From assembly GCA_905182995.1 (NCBI GenBank), contig CAJJDP010000089.1:248001-312000 (forward strand): a stretch of DNA of 64,000 nt, given 5' to 3'. How positions within the stretch are numbered: position 1 is the stretch's first letter; each line of letters opens with the position of its first letter. Of the stretch, positions 12,995-23,836 are shown in pieces. Position numbers and translations under genes: made by a program. The DNA comes from Paramecium octaurelia (lineage: Eukaryota; Ciliophora; Oligohymenophorea; Peniculida; Parameciidae). The notes under the pieces are model-generated. The model was not told the origin of the DNA and searched no databases. It worked only from the letters and a program-made list of their open reading frames with translations.

Positions 12995-15284
12995 ATGGAA
13001 AAATTTCTTAATGGTATGATAATTAAATTATTTAGAATTAAGGAGAGTTGACATATTTGGTTACTAAATCACATTGAGAATGAATTAGCAATCCACATAT
13101 AGAACAGCTTTGGGAGGAGTGATGTCCATTATTGTGATTGGAGTGATGATATGGCAGTTTTCAGCTAACTTTAATTCGCTTCTCAACAAGGAATAATTGA
13201 ATGCTGTATCCATCACAGAGTACGACCCCAAAGTATCGGATAATACAATAACAGATAAACAGTTGCTATTTGCTATTGCAATATAACAGGAGGACTTTCT
13301 TCACAATCCCTTTTTCAACATCTCTCTAGTCTAGAAGTATAACAAAGTCATCATAATTTTTAGATTAAATTATAAGTATCAGAATGGTTCTCAAGAGTCT
13401 TTGTCTAAAGAAATCCCTCTAGTTGAATGTACGGAAGACCGATTCGAAAAGTACTTTTAGGAAGAAGGGAGTGACTTTTCCTAACTGTATTTCAACTCGT
13501 CCTCTTTATCAGATTATCTCTGTCCAGTGTAAAAGAAATGATTATATTAGGGAGGAAGCAAATTTCAAGTTGGGAGGTACACACATAAGTAAAATTTAGT
13601 TATAAACATCTAGGTGAGGACTTTTCGTATTTATAAATTATTATAAGCAAATGCAATGCTCAAGAAGCTTTGAATAGAGGGTACGAGTGTGCCAACCAGG
13701 AACAACTGGATGAATTTCTGGCATAACATGGCAGCTTTAAATTTCAAATCTATAACATCAACTCTATTATCAATCCCTATAAATCGGATGACAACTACAA
13801 GCAACTCTATTTGGATGACTCATTGCAATATACTTTCATTCCCAATAAAATTGGAAGAACTATAGATGTCTATCTAAAACATTACCACATAGTTTAGGAT
13901 AACAGTTTGATACCGTTGAGGTAATTTTGAAAGTTAAGATTTAAGTGAAACTTATGTAACTGACACATTTGCAATTGAATAATTAGAAACTAAGGTTGTG
14001 TCTGAAATCGGAAATCAGGCATCTGATTAATACGTATAGATCAACTTCAAACGAAGTCCATTCAAGACTACCATCACAAGAAATTATATGAAATTTGATG
14101 AAATGTTATCCAATTTGGGAGGAATCCAATAAATCCTATTCTTCTTCGTCGGAATTGTCGTAACCCTATACAATAAATTATAAAGTAATCAATAACCCCC
14201 TATTATTTAAGTGATGATCGAATTGGCTAATAGAGTCTATGAATTTTCATTAGACAATACTGAAAAATTGAGATAATAATAGGAGAAATTGGAATTGATA
14301 AATCTAGCCTTATAGTAATAACAAAGATAGTAAAAGGAACCTGGTTCATCAGTCAATAATTCAGATGAGGAGGATAAGCCTCAAACAGTTCATCAAACAC
14401 TGATAAATCAAAAGGAGAACAACCAAGTAATAAAGAAATTAACAGGAGTCAAACGATTCAAGGCTGTTGTCTAATACTTAACTGTATTCAAACAAAATAA
14501 TCTATAAAACCAACAAAAAAAGGAGAGTTTTCGGATTATTTAAGATCAATAGATGTTAGCAATATAATTGAATTGCAAATCTGGTTTGGAATATTTTGAG
14601 AAACAAATCAAATCAATAATAAGTAGAGCTAAACCTATATATTTATCATTTAAAATCTTGGCGAATGTGATCACTTGTAACAGATTGTTTTCAAAATAGC
14701 CCAGAATAAGGTTGATTAATAAAGGCATGCAGTAGGCAGCTGAATAAATAGACATTTATAACATTGTTTAAAACATGAATGAGATGATTAAATTGAAAGA
14801 AGTAGTATTATCCTATCATCAATAATTGATGTTCGGTTTTACTCCGAAACCTCAGATCACCCTAGATGACAGGACGACATAACCTACTCGAGATATTCTG
14901 ACTCTGAAATTGAAGGAAAAGGATCAAGATGAAGAAATCGGAGGTGGAGACATATTCAAACTCAAGCGAGGGAGTGCCAATCAGGACAATTATCTATTTT
15001 ATGCCAAAATTTATAATGTAATTTGTTTAATGTACATTAACAAGTCGTATGATGATGTTCTTAGATAGAGTGAGGATGATGTGCAGAATAAAAATAACAA
15101 TGTCAGCAAATAATTAATTGAAAAATTAGGTCCTGAATTGCAGTTGATATTTAAACTATCTAAATTGATTGATTTCCAATCTCAAAATAGTACATAGGTT
15201 CAAGTAAAGACTCCTCATCGTAGAGGTGCTATGCAACAAAAAGAACAAAACGTGTATGCAAAAATGTTTAATCCAAACACCTGA
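12995..15284 (+). CDS. Two-span membrane protein of a ciliate family
   Basis: A 731-residue product from five exons. The introns are 13014-13035 (22 nt), 13527-13550 (24 nt), 13577-13599 (23 nt) and 13921-13945 (25 nt). An N-terminal hydrophobic segment (near residue 45, MSIIVIGVMIW) and a second one (near residue 345, ILFFFVGIVVTLY) bracket a ~290-residue loop with conserved-looking Cys residues. A long Gln-rich cytosolic tail follows. This layout (short cytosolic start, one span, Cys-containing outer domain, second span, long charged tail) recurs in many uncharacterised ciliate proteins; that is my recollection of the group, not a search result. The loop is probably lumenal or extracellular. 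Substrate or partner unknown. Confidence 0.75.
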
Positions 15285-15335
15285 ACAAAATAAACTACTT
15301 TTATTTTTGTTATTATAATTATTTTCGAAATTTAC

Positions 15336-17168
15336 TCATGATTCCTATAAAACGTTATTAACCCATACTCCCTTGATTTGTTTACCATCCAAGGTTTAAA
15401 ACACTCCTGCCCCATGCACTTTCCCACTCTTAAACAAACCTGTGTATCTCTCTGCATTTGTTAAAACTAATTATCCATACCCGTCTTATTGACCAAAATT
15501 AAAATCACCATCATAACGTGCCCATTTCTCGCCCAATTGATTGAAGTCCTTATAATTAAAAGCATCCTAAAAACTTTAAGCATTTTAGTTTTTTAAAATT
15601 CCAGTGCGATGAAATCTTTTCTGATAATTTATATTAAATTTACTAATTCTCATGGAAATATCCTTCATAGATTATCTCATTATCGTCACTAATTAATTTA
15701 CCCATGCCCTGTTTCTTGCCCCCACTAAAAAAACCCTCATACGTAAGTCCATTAGGAGTTGTTTCCACTCCAAAACCATCTTGCGTGATTAACTTTTTGC
15801 TTCCTCCTTTCGAGGCCTATTCGGTCTCGAACTTCTTGAACAAATTCTTCTTTTAAATTTGAGGTGAGTAGGATTCCTTTTTCTGTATGAAGGACTAAAA
15901 CATAATAAAACTGATCATAAATACACTAGATGCCTTTGACTCCTTTGAGTTTTTGGATATGACTTGGCGAATGGATAGATGCGATCCTTTTTGCAAGAGA
16001 GACTAATTGGACAACTAGGATTAGACTTCTGGATGTATCAACGAATGTTGTTTGGTTGAAAAGTGCACCTTTATCCCATAATATGATTAGATGTACCTTT
16101 TTCTCAGTTAAACTATATTGGTAGTCATCAGAAGTCCAAATTTAGGCCAACCTCTTCCCTTTGAGTTAGGATGCATCTAGTAGTTCATTCAATTACAGAA
16201 AGTCTCGACGTTCTTTTGGATCATAATGGAGCATAGCTTCCAAGATCAGGGGCAGGGCTTCCCCATATCTATCACTTACTTTATTGATCTGTTCTGTCAA
16301 GGTGTTTGGATCTATCATGTAATCTTAATAGAGTGAGATGCTTTGTTTGGCTGAGCAGAGTTCCAGTGTCATCTAAGATATAAAATTAGTAGTGTTACTA
16401 AACCCAAGATAAAGACATTGCTTTTGAATTCATTGTAGGGTTCTAGTTGCTTATTTTGGATCATCAACCATTGTTCAGGTGTTATGTAAGGGTATTCATG
16501 CAAGCGCACTTCTTCTCCATTTACGATTTTGTGGAATAATTGAGTGAATTGAGCCTCTTCTTAGTTGTGGAAGAGGGGACTTTAAACTTTGAGTCCGATG
16601 GCTCCATTTAGGAGGTTGGAGAGATAGACTTTGTCAAATTTCAGAGAGGGCAATGCATAGCCTTTAGATTGGAGAAACGCTTGCGATCCTATGAGAGAGT
16701 CTAGAAAAAACAAGATTTCTGTTTCTTCAAAGTAGATTTTTTTTCTGTAGATCAATTCTTGAGCTAGGGTAGTTTCATAATAGTCTAGGAAGAGTGATAA
16801 TTTGTATTCAGTGGTGAAAAACTAATCGATTTGCTTGTACTGCATTGCTTAAATTAATGGCAAATGTTGATACCGTGGATGATGAGGAGGTTCGGATGAT
16901 TGAACCCGTAAAATTTGGCTTCGTAATACTAGAGTGCCTGTTGGAAGTCCTCTTATTCTGCAAAGGTTATAAGTTTATGTACTAATTTAAAATCATATTA
17001 TTTGGGCTCCTTATATTCTAGTATATTGATTTATCCATAGAGGGGATGTTCATAATCTTCATGCACAACCATGAAGTCGTTATTTAATTGATCGATTATG
17101 TTGACTGTGGTGTTGAGAGTGCTGATGTCTATGTAGGACTTGCAATTATTATATTGACATGTTCCCAT
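15336..17168 (-). CDS. Pseudokinase-like protein with C-terminal MORN repeats
   Basis: 574 residues, ATG at 17168, TGA at 15336-15338. Four introns: 16848-16873, 16373-16398, 16069-16096 and 15616-15643 (26, 26, 28 and 28 nt). The start MGTC offers Gly2 for myristoylation and a nearby Cys for palmitoylation. Residues ~30-330 follow a kinase-like layout: a HPNLLIIH helix, a region where HRD and DFG should lie but do not, an ITPEQW segment in the APE position, then NVFILGLMTLELCS matching the WSxG helix. It is therefore probably catalytically dead. The last ~160 residues carry MORN-type repeats (YEGYFHEN; YDGDFNFGQQDGYG), which usually bind membranes or scaffold ciliary structures. Only 12 nt separate it from the next gene upstream on the same strand. 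Confidence 0.82.
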
Positions 17169-17180
17169 TAATTAAATTTT

Positions 17181-17865
17181 TCAAGACAGTTATAATTATT
17201 GCTTAATAATCAATTCATTAAAAATATTTAGTAAGTCCATCTTGGGTATCTGGGGTTTGAGTCGCAGAATCATGTGGATCAGGATTTGATAATCAGATGC
17301 ACTGTAGATTCCGAATTCCAAGATTACCTGTTAGATTTCATTCAACAAATCCTCATATTTGGTGTTGAACTCTTTGACTGTCATTTCTACCTCGCACCAG
17401 GGACTATAATTAATAGACACATTAAACTCACATCTCATCATTCTTCTTATTCATTTTAATTTCATTCGCCTTGATTTTCTGCAGAGCCCCCAATTGGATG
17501 GTGCTGAATGGGAAGATCTTTTGAGGAGATTTCAGGTTTTTCTGTCTTCTTAGAAGGGGTTCTTAAAACAGTAATTGTGTTTCATCTCGAATGTTTTTGG
17601 GACTCAATGAAGTGAAACTTTCCGACACAGTTTTACGTCTAAACAAGTAAGTTGGATAGAGTAAGTAATCTTATTTTCTATTGACTCTCTTGTAATTTAT
17701 AGTTTCGATACTTTGCTTAGGCGAATTTGGAAGTTTCCGTGGTGATACTAAAATCTGTGGTATTTGTTATGATATTTCCTTTAACTATTGTAAGTGATTC
17801 CAAATTTATTATGATATCATGTTCCTACCACCCAAATTACGCGCATCTGGTGTAAATGGAGGCAT
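17181..17865 (-). CDS. Uncharacterised 218-aa protein just upstream of pseudokinase-MORN gene
   Basis: ATG at 17865, TGA at 17181-17183, one intron (17404-17431, 28 nt, starting GTGAG). The 218-residue product is basic and Ser/Pro-rich in its first half and helical in its second half (residues ~155-218). No domain recognised. Its stop codon lies 12 nt before the ATG of the pseudokinase-MORN gene on the same strand. I found no GT...AG intron that would fuse them, so two genes is the best reading. A single gene with an annotation-breaking error cannot be excluded. Confidence 0.7.
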
Positions 17866-18001
17866 TATTCACTTTGAAAAAGTTGTTAAAAATATATAAT
17901 ATATTTTATAATCAAATCGTATATTCCCCATAGACATCCTAAATGTCTCATTACGAATACACTATGCTCTCTTTAATATACTTAGTCATTATTAATAATA
18001 A

Positions 18002-18571
18002 TCACACAAATAGTTTTTCAGTTTGGATGTTTTCTAGGAACTGCTTGAACTCTCGCATATTCCTATTTGCACCCTCCAAGGTTTCTTTGATCTAATCCCA
18101 CTTTTGAGACTTCTGGCTATTATGAAATTTATTTGATTTGTATTGAATGGGTTCGGTTTTTAGTTTGGGAGTGAAATTTCTATTGGAGAGCATGCCTAAA
18201 GGTTTTCGAGGGGACATAGGTTGTTGGATATTTATTTATTTGATTTTCTACCATATATGTTAAGGCTTTTGGAATAAGATTGATCATATTACGACATCAA
18301 ATTTATCCAATCGAGGCAATGGACCGTCTGGTGGGACACCTCGAAATGGCTTATCCAATTGTTATTCCAGAGTCATTTCCAGAAGAACACGCGCATATAG
18401 CAAAGAATTCTATTTCCAAATAAAATTATGTGTTGGAGTTCTCACTTTATCCAGCCATTACAATATTCTAATCTTCAGATGTTTTGCGTTGATTTTCTGG
18501 CAACCGTTGTATATTTTATTAATTGCTTCACTGAGTTCTTGATCAAGGCTCTCTGCTCTTGGAGAATTCAT
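18002..18571 (-). CDS. DUF4485-domain protein (CEP112-like N-terminus)
   Basis: 180 residues with one intron (18266-18292, 27 nt, carrying an in-frame TGA if unspliced). The N-terminal ~85 residues fit the DUF4485 pattern: an opening LDQELSEAI helix, a WLDKV segment, a YARVLLEMTLE helix and the closing PFRGVPPDGPLPRL motif. In animals this domain sits at the N-terminus of the centrosomal protein CEP112 and relatives. A basal-body or ciliary role is therefore likely by analogy. The rest is basic and ends in a short coiled coil, so this is essentially a stand-alone domain. Family assignment is from recognising the motif layout. Confidence 0.75.
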
Positions 18572-18942
18572 TAATTTAACGGATAATATATATATTATTA
18601 ATTAATATATATTGAAAATTGTCATTAGACAATATACAAGCACCATTAATGTACATATCATTATATACTGAAGATCTGTTGTATGGTACGACCTGTAAAA
18701 TGTTTATGTATCTTAATTTTGGATCTCACTTCATTGTTGAATATGATATAATCAGTACTATTTATAGTATTATTTGTATATATTAATACTGTTTTTTATT
18801 ATTTCCATTGAATTTGGTTTGAGTTGATTTGGAACTATTTGAAATTATATAGGGACAATGGAGTTTTGTATTTGATTCGATTTGATATCTTGAAAATCGT
18901 AGAGAGAGTATTAAAATATAAAGAGTTGGAATGATTATTATA
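18572..18942. other. Intergenic, no gene seen
   Basis: AT-rich spacer between divergently transcribed genes (DUF4485 gene on minus, potassium channel on plus). It probably holds both promoters. No ORF or RNA gene was recognised. Confidence 0.6.
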
Positions 18943-20326
18943 TTAGTAAATTTAATAATGATTGTTTTTTCGAAACTGAATTATTTATTAAATGTTTAAT
19001 CTTTAGAATGGCTTTGATTTAGAATAAGATATCGAATTGAAGGCAGTGTAGAATGAAGACTTTGAACAATAATATTTGGGACAATGTCTGAGGGATTCAA
19101 AGAAGGAATATCAGTTATTACCTCACCTTGTTAGCAGAACATTGAGTGCCTAAAATTTAGAAGCCAAATATTTGCATAGTCCGAATTCCTTTCACTCAAA
19201 TTCAGACGAGAACATATTGGCTTCGAATGTCCAAACCCCTAAATTAGCTGTTTTATAAACAAGAGATTCAAGCAAAAGAAAAAGTTAGACGAATGCTTAA
19301 ACAAGTTTTATGTCTTTTTTTTACATTGGGAGGTTTGTAGAGAAATTGTCACTCAATCGCAAACGATTGGGCTGTTTAAATGAGGCTCATTTTAATCTAA
19401 TTGGGGACAAGGCATCAGATGTGTATGAAAAATCCTTTATTCTCTTAGGCAAAACTTATTTACTTATTCAAAGCGAGTAAGTTAATCTGGAATTAATCTG
19501 AAGAGAATGAAAACTCTATTCGATAGAGATGCAGAGATCAGGGACAGCACTACTCTTGAGTAAGTGAAGGAAGACTTGAGAAGACTTAGAAAACCAATTG
19601 TTAATTGCATCAATACAATAATCCATAAAATCCCCATCATTCAACCAGAATCCCTATTCAAAATGTACTGGGATTTCTTTACATCCTTTTTTAGGATCAT
19701 CCTTCTCATCTTGGTTCCTCTAGAAATCGCCTTCAAACCTGAAATTCTCTTTAACAATCTCATTTCAATCACCTATGTCATTCTAATGATACTGCAATTG
19801 GACTTTCTCATAAGAATCAACACTCTCACTTACAAAAATGGGATAGCAATCAAAGATAAATGGGAATTGGTTATACATCAATTAAAAAAGGAGTTTCTTA
19901 CTGACTTTTCCACTTCTTTAATCTTGATAATATTTATGATCATTCCCGACATGAAAACTAAAGCAAACCTATTTTTGCTATTAATCTTAGCCTAACACAA
20001 ATACGTATATGAGACATTTGCCAAAAGTGATCAAATTTCGTACTTAACAAGACCACAAAGAGGTATTTTTGGATTGCTGAAATTCATCCTAACCCTTCTC
20101 TACATCCTACATTTGTTCAGTTGCATCTGGTTCTACTTCAGTAGTATCAGCATTGAAGATTCGTGGATTAGATTTAACGATCTGGAGGATAAGAGTTGGG
20201 AGGAATAGTATTTGTAAGCACTTTACTTTGCAGTTGTGACTATGTTAACAATTGGTTACGGTGACATGGTACCCAAGAATGCAATTGAAAAGATAGTCAC
20301 TATGGTGTTTGTATTAGGAGCATGTA
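18943..20326. repeat. First copy of 1,384-bp perfect repeat (assembly duplicate)
   Basis: Repeated at 20328-21711 at an offset of 1,385, with one N at 20327 between the copies. The standard-code ORFs within both copies are identical. Same signature as the duplication at 3360. Confidence 0.93.
18992..20326 (+). pseudogene. Duplicate 5' fragment of the potassium channel gene (artefact)
   Basis: Identical to the start of the gene at 20377 and interrupted by the N just after the pore. It is an assembly copy, not a second channel gene. Confidence 0.9.
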
Positions 20327-20327
20327 N
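20327..20327. other. Single-N assembly gap
   Basis: The N joins two copies of the same 1,384 bases; a placeholder for an unmerged overlap. Confidence 0.95.
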
Positions 20328-21711
20328 TTAGTAAATTTAATAATGATTGTTTTTTCGAAACTGAATTATTTATTAAATGTTTAATCTTTAGAATGGCTTT
20401 GATTTAGAATAAGATATCGAATTGAAGGCAGTGTAGAATGAAGACTTTGAACAATAATATTTGGGACAATGTCTGAGGGATTCAAAGAAGGAATATCAGT
20501 TATTACCTCACCTTGTTAGCAGAACATTGAGTGCCTAAAATTTAGAAGCCAAATATTTGCATAGTCCGAATTCCTTTCACTCAAATTCAGACGAGAACAT
20601 ATTGGCTTCGAATGTCCAAACCCCTAAATTAGCTGTTTTATAAACAAGAGATTCAAGCAAAAGAAAAAGTTAGACGAATGCTTAAACAAGTTTTATGTCT
20701 TTTTTTTACATTGGGAGGTTTGTAGAGAAATTGTCACTCAATCGCAAACGATTGGGCTGTTTAAATGAGGCTCATTTTAATCTAATTGGGGACAAGGCAT
20801 CAGATGTGTATGAAAAATCCTTTATTCTCTTAGGCAAAACTTATTTACTTATTCAAAGCGAGTAAGTTAATCTGGAATTAATCTGAAGAGAATGAAAACT
20901 CTATTCGATAGAGATGCAGAGATCAGGGACAGCACTACTCTTGAGTAAGTGAAGGAAGACTTGAGAAGACTTAGAAAACCAATTGTTAATTGCATCAATA
21001 CAATAATCCATAAAATCCCCATCATTCAACCAGAATCCCTATTCAAAATGTACTGGGATTTCTTTACATCCTTTTTTAGGATCATCCTTCTCATCTTGGT
21101 TCCTCTAGAAATCGCCTTCAAACCTGAAATTCTCTTTAACAATCTCATTTCAATCACCTATGTCATTCTAATGATACTGCAATTGGACTTTCTCATAAGA
21201 ATCAACACTCTCACTTACAAAAATGGGATAGCAATCAAAGATAAATGGGAATTGGTTATACATCAATTAAAAAAGGAGTTTCTTACTGACTTTTCCACTT
21301 CTTTAATCTTGATAATATTTATGATCATTCCCGACATGAAAACTAAAGCAAACCTATTTTTGCTATTAATCTTAGCCTAACACAAATACGTATATGAGAC
21401 ATTTGCCAAAAGTGATCAAATTTCGTACTTAACAAGACCACAAAGAGGTATTTTTGGATTGCTGAAATTCATCCTAACCCTTCTCTACATCCTACATTTG
21501 TTCAGTTGCATCTGGTTCTACTTCAGTAGTATCAGCATTGAAGATTCGTGGATTAGATTTAACGATCTGGAGGATAAGAGTTGGGAGGAATAGTATTTGT
21601 AAGCACTTTACTTTGCAGTTGTGACTATGTTAACAATTGGTTACGGTGACATGGTACCCAAGAATGCAATTGAAAAGATAGTCACTATGGTGTTTGTATT
21701 AGGAGCATGTA
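20328..21711. repeat. Second copy of 1,384-bp perfect repeat (assembly duplicate)
   Basis: Continues without a break into the unique remainder of the channel gene at 21712, so this is the copy to keep. Confidence 0.93.
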
Positions 21712-23611
21712 ATCATCTAAATATACTGTTTAGGCTTGTGGGTGTCTTATAGTGTAAACTTCATAGGTAGCATTATTGACGATATTACATAAAATCAAGT
21801 TGAAAGGAATCGAAAGATGAGAGTCATAAATAAATACATGAATTAGAGAAAGATACCCTATAGTTTATAACATCAGTATAAATTTGGATAAATTCTTATT
21901 TAGGGTTAAAGAATACTTAACCTTTAGATGGAAGGAAGACGATGAAGTCGATCTTGAAATTGAATAGACTTTATTAGAGCAATTGTCGGATGAGTTGAAA
22001 GAAGAACTAGATAAGTAGGCTCATAAGGTATACATTGAGAAGTCAGAATTCCTATAGAAATATTTTAGTGAGGAATTGAGAAATGCTCTATTCAAATCCA
22101 TCAAGCGAAAGATTATTCCTCCTTAGAATACATTTTCAACAGAATTTGCGAATTAATAACATCTGTGCTTTGTTGAATAAGGGTTCATAGTGTATCAACA
22201 TCCAGATCGAAAACAGAGATCTAAGATGAATGCCGTCATCAACCAAGGTCAATTTTTTTGTGTGAATAATTTCATAACCAATAATCCTTAACTTGATCTC
22301 TTTAAAGCCATAGGATATGCAAGTTTATTGATACTATCCAAATCAGATTTCATTGAAACATTAAAAGATTACCCTGAAGATTTTTAGAAATATTGTTAAT
22401 TAAAAGATAACATGACCTTAAGTTATGCTCCACCAACATTAGAAAATGGAGTATTTTGTCCAGCTTGCTAGAATTTTAAACATCCTCTGAATAGATGTCC
22501 TTAGGTTCAATTTGTACCAAATAGAGAAGCAGTAATCAAAAAATATTGTATGACTGAGAATTAAAAGTAAAATAAGGAGTATCCTCGATAAAATAAAATA
22601 ATCTCAGAGTGGCAAACCTGGGCCAATAAAGATTTAACAAGTCAGTATGCATCTGTGTTTCAAAATGAAAATTAATAGGCGATTGCTATGTAATCTAAAA
22701 TTCAATTGAACTTTGAATATGGATCTGATACAAATTCATCAGTTGATGATGCGGCTTCACCTGGCATTAAGATTCCACAAAATTCCCCTATTTTTTAAGC
22801 ATAACACATTAAACAATCGAGAAAAAGTAGACTCGTTTAGGATCCACAATTTTAGAATAAGGCAGACTCTCGTTAAAATCTAAACCTAGCTCTCTAGAAT
22901 AGGAAACAATCTATTTTAACTGCAGGTATCTCTTTGGGTTTTGCAAAGACCAACACACCTAAAAATAAAATAGAGATTCCCTTGATTGACGAGATTAAAG
23001 AGAGTGACAGTTCATCGAGTAGTGGTGAAAGTGAGGAATCAACGGAGAAGTAGAAGGTGATTGATTATAAGAAATTAGTAGAGAAGAGAGCTTAGGCTAC
23101 TCAAGATTTCAATGATAATATGACCGATAACATCACTAATTTATATCATCAATTGCAAACACAATTAGAAGTGAATGAGAATGATGTTATAGCTAAAAAA
23201 GCCTTGCAACAATTTGAACCTCTTTATTGGTAATTCAACTAATAAAAATTTGATGATTTTGAAACAAAGTCTTAATTTGATTATTACTTCAATAAACAAA
23301 ATGCTGAGGATGTCATTTAGTTAATGAAGGAGGATATTTTTGGATGGCAAACAACCATTTTGGATAGGATGAGGAAGTTCATGCTCTATCCGTTTTAATA
23401 TGTATTAAATTTCTTGAAATTGAGGAGGAATGATAAACTAAAATTTGTAGCACCTTTAAAAATGGTTGCGAAAATAAAGAACACTTTAGAAACATTAAAG
23501 AAGACCTTGAAAAAAAAGAAAGAATAAATTGTTAGATCGAGTCTGAAGTTCAATTCTGTGGCTCCAGATGAAAATAAAACGAAAGGGGAATAAAGGAAAT
23601 GGGTAGTTTGA
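20377..23611 (+). CDS. EAG/CNG-like potassium channel
   Basis: A 1,050-residue protein in four exons (introns 20862-20890, 21709-21733 and 21876-21903; 29, 25 and 28 nt). A ~215-residue polar N-terminus precedes six hydrophobic segments and a pore helix with the K+ selectivity filter TIGYGD near residue 409. A linker and a degenerate cyclic-nucleotide-binding-like region follow (~residues 490-640), then a long disordered tail with a Ser/Glu patch and a basic coiled end. The architecture is that of the EAG/CNG/HCN channel group in the cell or ciliary membrane. The segment in the S4 position (LFLLLILAQHKYVYETF) lacks the usual row of Arg/Lys, so voltage sensing is doubtful. A pair of CxxC-like motifs after the CNB region is unusual. 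Confidence 0.9.
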
Positions 23612-23836
23612 GTATATAATTTATTTAACATTTGATGTTATAACATTATAAATATGTTTTGAATTTCTATTACAATAACGTCTGATTCTGAGCATAAACA
23701 GTAAATGGTAACTGCAATAAAAAAACAGGGATATAATTGGTTGAAATATGATTAATAAATTAACTGAGATTATTAAAGTCATACAAATATCTAGTTCATA
23801 AATAGATATTATCATTTACTTTTTTATATTAAATTT

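Noticed and set aside
18992-20326. Second potassium channel gene or tandem duplication
   Set aside because: Same reasoning: identical sequence ending exactly at an N.
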